Of a DNA stretch of 8,366 bases, positions 1 to 6,167 are shown in pieces. The stretch is from an uncultured Eubacteriales bacterium (lineage in GTDB: Bacteria > Bacillota > Clostridia > Oscillospirales > Acutalibacteraceae). Positions within the stretch are counted from its first letter, which is position 1, and each line of letters begins with the position of its first letter. Location of the stretch: contig CAQJOC010000051.1 in the NCBI GenBank assembly GCA_948815685.1, positions 1 through 8,366 on the forward strand, read 5' to 3'. A model generated the notes under the pieces. It had not been told where the DNA came from. It saw only the letters and a list, made by a program, of their open reading frames with translations, and did not search any database. The translations under genes were made by a program, and so were the position numbers.

Positions 1-270
1 GCTTATTATAAGGCTATGGGACTATCTAATTATACATTCGGATATAAAAAGTTTATCCCTGTGTTTGCTTCATCTGACATTGAGATTTTTCCTTATCAAA
101 TTGCGGCGGCACAGTTTGTGATGCGTTCTCCATACCTCAAAGGAGCTATTTTGTGTGATGAGGGTTCTTTGGGAAAAACTTATGAAGCGATGCTTGTAAT
201 TAATCAAACATGGTACGAAAGCAGAAAAAATATATTAATCTCTTCTGCCTCAATGGAAAGATGTTGTTGA
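1..270 (+). pseudogene. SNF2-family helicase, N-terminal fragment (5' partial, frameshifted)
   Basis: The reading frame is open from base 1, so the gene probably begins upstream of the window. The first in-window ATG (16) has no convincing SD site. The fragment reads like the start of a SNF2/DEAD-like ATPase: a Q-motif-like region (IFPYQIAAAQF), then motif I LCDEGSLGKTYEA at about residues 46-58 counted from ATG 16. The usual motif I is DExGLGKT, so a Ser replaces the second Gly here, although this may be normal in its subfamily. The frame stops at TGA 268-270. From base 239 the +1 frame continues the same protein with LLPQWKDVVENRF, which resembles SNF2 sequence after motif Ia. The normal spacing between ILI and QW looks shortened, so a small deletion is likelier than a single inserted base. 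I read it as the broken front of the following ORF. Confidence 0.7.
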
Positions 271-295
271 AAATAGATTTTCAATTCCATTTTTT

Positions 296-1951
296 GTGAT
301 AGATAACAATAAAATATTTAATGAAATCGCAAATAATAGAAATGAAAATCCGTTTAATCAAGATGGAATTATTTTAACTACATATAATTTTGCACAAGAA
401 AAACATGAATATATTAAACAAATAAATTGGGATTTAAGCGTGTTTGAAGAAGCACATCATTTGCGTAAATTTTATACTGACAAAACTAAAAGCACAATGC
501 TAATTCATGAGTCGGTAGCTGGTTCTTTTAAGCTTCTGTTGACCGCTACACCTATTCAAAATTCAATTATGGATTTGTATGGGCTTATCTATTTTATAGA
601 TGAAAAAGTTCTGCCCGATGCCGATACATTTTATCAGCGATATTTCAGAAAACCTGAAAATTATCCTGAACTAGCACGTTATGTTAGTAAATATTGTTTT
701 AGAACTACTCGTCAGCAAGCTGAAACTTATGTAAAAATCTCCGAAAAAATTCCAATAACAGTAGAATTTGAGCTTAACAATCAAGAAAAGGAAGTTTACA
801 ACCTTTTAGAAAATTATATACAAAAAGATAAAAAATTAGCATTCCCTCAAATGGATAAATACGATTTAACTTTAATGCTATACCATACGTTTTCATCATC
901 TTTTGCATTAAGCAAAACTTTAGATGGAGTTATAAAACGACTTGAAAAAATGCTAAAAGAAGATGATTCAAATAAAAAATCTGTAAATTCAAAAGATGAA
1001 AAAAGATATACTTGCAGCGTATGTGGAAAATCTTACAGAAAAAAAGATAAAAAGTTCACCACGTCATACTCTCCTATCTATAAAGGAAATGACAAACTTA
1101 TGACTATTTGTAGAGATTGTGTCTCAAACATTTATAACGATTATCTAAAAAAATTTAATGGTGATGAATATAATGCCATAAAACGTGTTTGTATGTTGCT
1201 TAATATCTATTTTTGCGATACTCTTTTTGAATATTCAGGAAAAAGTAATATGTTTGCAAACCGCATGAACTCATATCTTTCGAAAATAAATTTAATGCCG
1301 TATATGCACAAAACTTTTGACGATTATCTTTTGAGCCCCGATTATGAAAACCCTGAAATAAAACAAGACAAACCCGATTCTATCCCCGAAAGGCTTGTGA
1401 AAATTTGGAGATTTGGCTTTACTTTAGAAGAATATCAGTTTTTACATAACAAATTTTCCGAATGGAAATCAAAAGTCGTGATTGCTGGAATGGCCAGAGA
1501 AAGCTTAGTTAGGGATTTGTGTATTATAAAACTCCAACAGCAAAAATCTTTGCGAGATGGCGAAATTGATTTATATAACAAACTTCAAAAAACCTATCAA
1601 GATACGCTTTCAAGTGCTAATCTAAAGCCTATACAGACTGAAAATGACGATAAAACTATGGAAAAGCCTCTTGGAGTACTGATAGAAATGTTTGAAAATG
1701 AAGATCCTATTCCTGAACCGCTCCCTGCGTGGAGAGATACGGATGGTATTGTAAAATTATTTAATGTTTACTTCTTAGGGCATCTTTCCAAAATGCTGAA
1801 CTTCAAAAACAGATATTCCGGGATGTACGAAGATGAAATGCAAAAATACAGAGTAAGCAACCCGGAGCTTGAAGATTTGCCTGATGAAGATGTATTTGAA
1901 TATTTGTCTGAAAACGGTTTCAGCGAAAGAAATGATGAAAATGAAAACTGA
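296..1951 (+). CDS. Chimeric ORF: SNF2 helicase lobe 1 joined to a CxxC-pair packaging-region protein
   Basis: The first half (residues 1-220) is SNF2 lobe 1: FEEAHHL at 50-56 is motif II with Glu in place of the usual first Asp, and LLTATPIQNSIMDLYG at 81-96 is motif III and its flank. The part up to DGVIKRLEKML (210-220) still looks like helicase. Lobe 2 with motifs IV-VI is absent. After a charged linker (221-236) an unrelated domain follows, with C240/C243 and C272/C275 as two CxxC pairs, then an acidic C-terminal tail. The start at 296 is a GTG with no SD site and is probably an internal valine of the helicase. The frame is actually open from 239. ATG 950 is the only start close to the CxxC domain, and its nearest GGAG lies 20 bases upstream. 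How this ORF is translated is therefore unclear. Its end overlaps the large terminase gene by about 20 bases. Confidence 0.7.
   Translation: MIDNNKIFNEIANNRNENPFNQDGIILTTYNFAQEKHEYIKQINWDLSVFEEAHHLRKFYTDKTKSTMLIHESVAGSFKLLLTATPIQNSIMDLYGLIYFIDEKVLPDADTFYQRYFRKPENYPELARYVSKYCFRTTRQQAETYVKISEKIPITVEFELNNQEKEVYNLLENYIQKDKKLAFPQMDKYDLTLMLYHTFSSSFALSKTLDGVIKRLEKMLKEDDSNKKSVNSKDEKRYTCSVCGKSYRKKDKKFTTSYSPIYKGNDKLMTICRDCVSNIYNDYLKKFNGDEYNAIKRVCMLLNIYFCDTLFEYSGKSNMFANRMNSYLSKINLMPYMHKTFDDYLLSPDYENPEIKQDKPDSIPERLVKIWRFGFTLEEYQFLHNKFSEWKSKVVIAGMARESLVRDLCIIKLQQQKSLRDGEIDLYNKLQKTYQDTLSSANLKPIQTENDDKTMEKPLGVLIEMFENEDPIPEPLPAWRDTDGIVKLFNVYFLGHLSKMLNFKNRYSGMYEDEMQKYRVSNPELEDLPDEDVFEYLSENGFSERNDENEN
1004..1951 (+). 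other. Zinc-ribbon-like, candidate small terminase / packaging-associated domain
   Basis: This is the second half of the chimeric ORF (residues about 237-551). It opens with YTCSVCGKSY and, 28 residues after the second Cys, TICRDCVSNIY: four cysteines in a CxxC...CxxC layout typical of a structural zinc site. Next come a helical segment (about 281-310), a segment rich in Gln and charged residues (about 405-450), a Pro-rich PIPEPLPAW (471-479), and an acidic tail (LEDLPDEDVFEYL). From memory, proteins of this type lie directly upstream of the large terminase in Firmicutes phages, often unannotated or called small terminase. Position and overlap with the terminase support a packaging role, but function is inference. 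All four cysteines and the reading frame are intact, in contrast to the damaged helicase part. Confidence 0.5.
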
Positions 1952-3641
1952 AAATAATAAGCAGCAGCGACTTATGAACGGTGTAGGCAAATGGGCTTCA
2001 TTTTATCGTGAAAATCCTCACAGGCTGGCGAGTGATTACTTAGGTATAAAATGGCTGCGACCATTTCAGCAGGCTTTAATCGTAGCCTGTTTTAAATATA
2101 CATACGTTATGATTATTGCAAGTCGAGGTATGGGGAAATCCCTTATTGCTGCCCTCGTTTGCGTTCTAAAGTGCATACTTTATCCCGGAATTAAGATATG
2201 TATTGCCTCCGGTAGACGAGGACAAAGTTTGAATGTTATCAATAAAATAGTACAAGACTTTATGGGTTCGTCTGATAATCTTAGAAATGAAATACTCGAT
2301 TACAAAGTCAGTACATACTTTGCTGAGATAAGATTTAAAAATGGTTCAAATATTAAGGTTGTAACTGCATCGGACTCAGCTAGAAGTGCTAGAGCAAATT
2401 TTATCTTGGGTGACGAGTTTGTTCAAATAAAAAAGCCGATTCTTGATAAAGTTATCAGAAAATTTAAGGCAGGACAGCGTACACCTCGATTTTTCTTTAA
2501 AGATAAATATAAAAATTACCCGAAAGAACCAAACACCGAGCTTTACTTAAGTTCTGCATATTACAAATATCATTACAGCTTTGCTAAGTTTAAGTCATTT
2601 TTTAAGTCTATGGTTAAAGGTGATAGCTACTGCGTTATGGGTTTTCCATATCAATTACCTGTCGCAGAAGGATATTACCCAATGGAGCAAATTCGTGATG
2701 AACTTCGTGAAGATGACTGGGACTCTATCGGGTGGAGTATGGAGATGGATTCGCTGTTTTTTGGGGAATCAGAAAATGCTTTTTACTCTTTTGACGAACT
2801 GGATAATTCTCGAAAAATCACGAATGTTATATATCCAAAGCCATTTTATAACTTGCTGAATGATAATAAATTCAAATATCCGATGAAGAAGAATGGAGAA
2901 ATAAGAATTTTGTCGGTAGATATAGCAACGCAAGGCGGTAACAAACGTGATGCCACCTGCTTTGCGATTTTGCAACTTATTCCTTATGGCAAAAATCAGT
3001 TTTTGAGAAATCTCGTTTACCTCACAACAGTCGAAGGAGGACATACATTCCATCAGTCACTAAAGGCACGAAGAATGTTTTACGACTTTGACTGTGATTA
3101 CGTTGTTATAGACAGTCAAGGCGTTGGGATTGGTGTTTTTGATAATTTGGTTCAAGAACAGACTGACGATGCAAGAAATATTATTTATCTGGCATGGTCT
3201 TGCGTTAATGACGAAACAATGGCGGATAGATGTAAAGATCCTGATGCTCCTAAAATAATTTATTCAATTAAAGCAAATTTGCAGTTTAACTCCGACTGTG
3301 CGGTATCTCTTAGGGATTCCATAAGGCAAGGCAAGTTTAGGCTCTTAATCAATGAAAATGAAGCAAATGAAATTCTAAACAGTTCCAAAAGATACAACAG
3401 TTTATCGGTTGAAAATCAAGTTTTATTTCAAGAGCCGTTTTATCAGACAACGGCATTAATCAATGAAATGGTGAATTTAAGTTTTGAGGTCGTCAATGGG
3501 AAAATACGAGTAAATAATCAAAGTGGTATCAGAAAGGACCGCTTTTCTGCTGTTTCTTATGCGAATTTGGTAGCCAATGAATTTGAACGGCAGCAAAGAG
3601 CTTTCCAAGACGAGTACGAATTTCAGACATTTATTAATTAG
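1932..3641 (+). CDS. terL: Phage terminase large subunit
   Basis: ATP-driven DNA packaging motor and headful/cos nuclease that docks on the portal. Counting from ATG 1932 (569 aa), the ATPase shows a Walker A-type loop ASRGMGKS at about 63-70 and Walker B ILGDEF at about 158-163. The C-terminal RNase H-like nuclease has its expected acidic residues in SVDIATQGG (D330), VVIDSQGVG (D394) and RKDRFSAVSYA (D536). Length and motif order are normal for a complete protein. Start choice is uncertain: the frame is open from ATG 1869, but that would overlap the upstream ORF by 83 bases. ATG 1932, 1935 and 1941 form a cluster just before the upstream stop at 1951, which suits translational coupling, and only a weak purine stretch (GCGAAAGA) precedes it. 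ATG 1974 is another option. It ends 17 bases before the portal gene. Confidence 0.93.
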   Translation: MMKMKTENNKQQRLMNGVGKWASFYRENPHRLASDYLGIKWLRPFQQALIVACFKYTYVMIIASRGMGKSLIAALVCVLKCILYPGIKICIASGRRGQSLNVINKIVQDFMGSSDNLRNEILDYKVSTYFAEIRFKNGSNIKVVTASDSARSARANFILGDEFVQIKKPILDKVIRKFKAGQRTPRFFFKDKYKNYPKEPNTELYLSSAYYKYHYSFAKFKSFFKSMVKGDSYCVMGFPYQLPVAEGYYPMEQIRDELREDDWDSIGWSMEMDSLFFGESENAFYSFDELDNSRKITNVIYPKPFYNLLNDNKFKYPMKKNGEIRILSVDIATQGGNKRDATCFAILQLIPYGKNQFLRNLVYLTTVEGGHTFHQSLKARRMFYDFDCDYVVIDSQGVGIGVFDNLVQEQTDDARNIIYLAWSCVNDETMADRCKDPDAPKIIYSIKANLQFNSDCAVSLRDSIRQGKFRLLINENEANEILNSSKRYNSLSVENQVLFQEPFYQTTALINEMVNLSFEVVNGKIRVNNQSGIRKDRFSAVSYANLVANEFERQQRAFQDEYEFQTFIN

Positions 3642-3645
3642 TTTT

Positions 3646-3653
3646 AGGGGGTG
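3646..3653 (+). promoter_or_regulatory. Ribosome binding site of the portal gene
   Basis: AGGGGGTG, followed by AA, matches the SD consensus AGGAGGTGA with one change. It lies 5 bases before the GTG at 3659 and supports that non-ATG start, since no ATG in the right frame is close by. Confidence 0.75.
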
Positions 3654-3658
3654 AAGTT

Positions 3659-5194
3659 GTGGAAGAAAACAATTTTGAGGTAAATAGTTTTTGGGGATAT
3701 CAAAACGCTTCGAGCGGTAATTATAGTGATTTGTTGTTTGGGAACTCCTACGAAAATCTGAAAGAGATTATAAAAAATCCGATGGATAACAATATGGAAA
3801 TACGGCATTTAAGTAGAGAAATTTACTCTGTGTCAGGGCTTTACAGTAATATTATTGATTATATGACGAGTTTACTTACACTTGATAGAATAATTATTTC
3901 AAAATCAAAAAGTGAGAAAAAGAGAAAAAATAATAAAGCAAAAATGGAAATGTGCCTTAAAAAGATTAAAGATAAGGAATTTATACGAGATATGCTGTTT
4001 CGTGCCATGCTTGACGGTATTGCCGTTTCATATCTTGAAATTTCAAATAGTTTATCAACCAATCAAAAATTTATGAGCGATTTTGATGTAAAAAGTATTT
4101 CTGAAATAAACTCAAAAAAATTCAATATTTCAGTTTGCAATCTTCCGGCAGACTATGTCCAAGTAGTCGGAATTAAAAACGGCAGCTATCAAGTTGCATT
4201 TGATCTTAATTATTTTTCAAATTGTAAAGGTGAAAAACTCGAAAGCAAGCTAAGAAGATATCCCAAAGAAATTAGAAATGCTTTTCATAAACGCAGTAAA
4301 AATATGAATTTGCCAAATTGGTTCGTTCTTGATAATACCCGAACTATTGTTTTAAAAATCAGGAGCAGTCGTGAAGAAAAATGGGGTCGTCCGCTTGTAC
4401 TCCAAGCAATACAGGATATTTTATATTCTGATTATTGGACAAACACTAAAAGAAATGTACTCTCTGAAATTAACAGCAGGATTTTTTACATGGAATTTCC
4501 GCAAGGAAAAGAACCGGGAACAAGTGCTTTAACTCAAGCACAACAAAAGCAACAGCATGAAATGGTTAAGAATGGAATACTTAAACGTGGAAATTCAGGA
4601 GGAACGAACTTCTTTTCTATTGCAAGCGGTACAAAAATTAATAAGTTAGATGTTGATACCTCACTCTTTAAAGACGAATGTGAAAAAGATTTGAAAAGTG
4701 ATATTTGCACTGACTTAGGTTTTGCAGCAAGTTTACTATCTGGGACTTCTTCCTCTTATTCAAGTCAGCAAAACAATCTGCAATTAGTTATAAGTCAGGT
4801 CTATTCGTGGGTTGAGAGCATTTCTTATGAGCTTGTTAAAGCGATAAATCAAAATATAATCAGAGATACAGAAAATCAGGTTGATATTTATTATCTTCCC
4901 TGCTCAATCGTGAATCGCAAAGAATTTGTAAATCAAATGAAAGAGTTATACACACTGGGACGTGGTTCGCTTTCAGCCTGGATTGCAAGCACTGGGATAA
5001 ATCCGGAGGCATATTTATCACTTATGGAAATGGAAAAAGCTGAACAGTGGGATGAGAAATTTAAACCTCATCTCACTTCTTTTACTGCTACCTCCAACAG
5101 TAAAGGCAGACCCGAAAGTACAGATTTAACAAATGAAAACACAGATAAGTCAAAAGCGAATAATTCTAATGATATCCCAAAAATTGCGAGGTGA
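3659..5194 (+). CDS. Phage portal protein
   Basis: A 511-residue protein directly after the large terminase, the usual place and size for the portal, the dodecameric ring at one capsid vertex through which DNA enters and leaves. Portal-like features: an N-terminal helical part with YSNIIDYMTSLLTLDRIII (62-80), a central WGRPLVLQAIQDI segment (242-254), a Gln-rich helix (292-300), and LGFAASLLSGTSSSYSSQQ (353-371), which resembles the conserved LG...L.G...SY segment of SPP1/HK97-type portals. The tail (about 478-505) is polar, low in complexity and probably disordered. Translation starts at GTG with a strong SD site. The final codons overlap the SD site of the next gene, indicating coupled translation. 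Assignment rests on context plus these weak motifs, since portal sequences diverge widely. Confidence 0.85.
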   Translation: MEENNFEVNSFWGYQNASSGNYSDLLFGNSYENLKEIIKNPMDNNMEIRHLSREIYSVSGLYSNIIDYMTSLLTLDRIIISKSKSEKKRKNNKAKMEMCLKKIKDKEFIRDMLFRAMLDGIAVSYLEISNSLSTNQKFMSDFDVKSISEINSKKFNISVCNLPADYVQVVGIKNGSYQVAFDLNYFSNCKGEKLESKLRRYPKEIRNAFHKRSKNMNLPNWFVLDNTRTIVLKIRSSREEKWGRPLVLQAIQDILYSDYWTNTKRNVLSEINSRIFYMEFPQGKEPGTSALTQAQQKQQHEMVKNGILKRGNSGGTNFFSIASGTKINKLDVDTSLFKDECEKDLKSDICTDLGFAASLLSGTSSSYSSQQNNLQLVISQVYSWVESISYELVKAINQNIIRDTENQVDIYYLPCSIVNRKEFVNQMKELYTLGRGSLSAWIASTGINPEAYLSLMEMEKAEQWDEKFKPHLTSFTATSNSKGRPESTDLTNENTDKSKANNSNDIPKIAR

Positions 5195-5195
5195 T
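5189..5195 (+). promoter_or_regulatory. Ribosome binding site of the PP-loop gene, overlapping the portal stop codon
   Basis: AGGTGAT is an exact match to the right part of the SD consensus and contains the TGA stop of the portal gene (5192-5194). It lies 6 bases before ATG 5202. It fixes that start against the upstream in-frame ATG 5133 and implies that the two genes are translated together. Confidence 0.85.
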
Positions 5196-5201
5196 AGACA
5201 G

Positions 5202-6167
5202 ATGGTTGGTAAGGAATTTAACTTAACGGCATTAAAACAAAAACAGTCTTTACCTTTAGAAGCAAAAATCATACTTACTCAAAAGAGAATCAAAGAATGG
5301 TTTGACTATTGGGAAGGACAAATTTATTTAAGTTTCAGCGGTGGAAAAGACAGTACAGTATTAAAGCATATAATCGAAAACACACCAGGTATACATAATG
5401 TCCCAAGTGTGTTCGTAAATACAGGCTTAGAATATCCCGAAGTACAGAACTTCGTTCGCAAATGTAATAATGTGACTATTATTAGACCAGAAAAGTCGTT
5501 TAAACAAGTAATAGAAGAATGTGGATATCCTGTTATCAGTAAGGAAATAGCTAAATCTATAGAACACGCTCGCAAATGTATAGAGTCTGGGATGACAAAA
5601 TATCTCTATGGGTACCAAAAGCTGTGTGGAACATATATCTCCCCAAATACAGGTAAACTAAGTACATATAATTGTCCTAAATGGAAATTTTTGCTTGATG
5701 CACCTTTCAAAATCAGTGACCAATGTTGTAAATTTTTAAAGAAAAATCCTGCAAAGAAATACAGTAAAGAAACAAACCGCAAACCAATAACAGCTACTAT
5801 GGCTTGCGAAAGCAGGCTTCGCACATCACAATGGCTTCACCATGGGTGCAATGGGTTTAATATGAAGTCTCCAATATCGAATCCAATGTCATTTTGGGTT
5901 GAACAAGATGTTTTGCAGTACATAACGGAATATAAAATACCTTATTGTGAAATTTACGGAGAAATTCAAAAAGATAAAAACGGAAAATATTTTGCAACAG
6001 GCTTAGACAGGACCGGCTGTATGTTCTGTATGTTTGGGGTACATCTTGAAAAATCACCTAACAGATTTCAATTAATGCGAGAAAGCCATCCAAAACTGTA
6101 TAAATACTGTATGGAAAAGCTAGGGATTAAGGAGGTTTTAGACTTTTTAAATGTGGAATATGAATAA
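5202..6167 (+). CDS. PP-loop phosphoadenosine phosphosulfate reductase / DndC-like protein
   Basis: A 321-residue member of the adenine-nucleotide alpha-hydrolase (PP-loop) superfamily in the PAPS reductase branch. Seen: the PP-loop SGGKDST at 46-52 after a beta strand (IYLSF), VFVNTGLEYPE at 70-80, a CC pair at 175-176, TATMACESRLRTSQW at 197-211, and GCMFC at 272-276 giving a CxxC at 273/276. The CC...CxxC layout is like that which binds a 4Fe-4S cluster in assimilatory APS reductases, and DndC proteins also carry an Fe-S cluster. The enzyme probably adenylates a substrate for sulfur transfer or reduction. The substrate cannot be told from sequence: sulfate assimilation, tRNA thiolation and DNA phosphorothioate-type modification are all possible, and no other assimilation or dnd gene is in the window. 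It sits between portal and prohead protease, coupled to the portal by its SD site. Its 3' end overlaps the next gene by 17 bases. Confidence 0.88.
   Translation: MVGKEFNLTALKQKQSLPLEAKIILTQKRIKEWFDYWEGQIYLSFSGGKDSTVLKHIIENTPGIHNVPSVFVNTGLEYPEVQNFVRKCNNVTIIRPEKSFKQVIEECGYPVISKEIAKSIEHARKCIESGMTKYLYGYQKLCGTYISPNTGKLSTYNCPKWKFLLDAPFKISDQCCKFLKKNPAKKYSKETNRKPITATMACESRLRTSQWLHHGCNGFNMKSPISNPMSFWVEQDVLQYITEYKIPYCEIYGEIQKDKNGKYFATGLDRTGCMFCMFGVHLEKSPNRFQLMRESHPKLYKYCMEKLGIKEVLDFLNVEYE
6129..6135 (+). promoter_or_regulatory. Probable ribosome binding site of the protease/scaffold gene
   Basis: AAGGAGG inside the 3' end of the PP-loop gene. Spacing to ATG 6151 is 15 bases, longer than the usual 5-10. 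In-frame stops (TAG 6139, TAA 6148) exclude any start nearer to it in this frame. It may serve 6151 inefficiently. Confidence 0.5.

Noticed and set aside
225..230. A run of six A as a slippery site for programmed frameshifting in the helicase.
   Set aside because: After a shift at this site the new frame would meet TAA at 236-238, so it cannot join the two helicase pieces.
1869..1931. ATG 1869 as start of the large terminase.
   Set aside because: The added residues (MKICLMKMYLNICLK...) are the shifted reading of the end of the upstream gene and have no SD site. The ATG cluster from 1932 is more likely.
1775..1990. Open frames on the - strand (for example 1775-1990, 2769-3053, 5606-5824, 7783-8067, 8168-8365).
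   Set aside because: All lie opposite well-supported + strand genes, are short, show no recognisable motif and are shadows of AT-rich coding sequence.
2581..2859. A 92-codon + strand frame inside the terminase gene.
   Set aside because: It overlaps the conserved terminase frame entirely, and its Leu/Ile/Trp-rich product looks like an out-of-frame translation.
5133..5201. Upstream in-frame ATG 5133 as start of the PP-loop gene (23 extra residues).
   Set aside because: It lies deep within the portal gene with no SD site, whereas ATG 5202 has an excellent SD site at 5189-5195.
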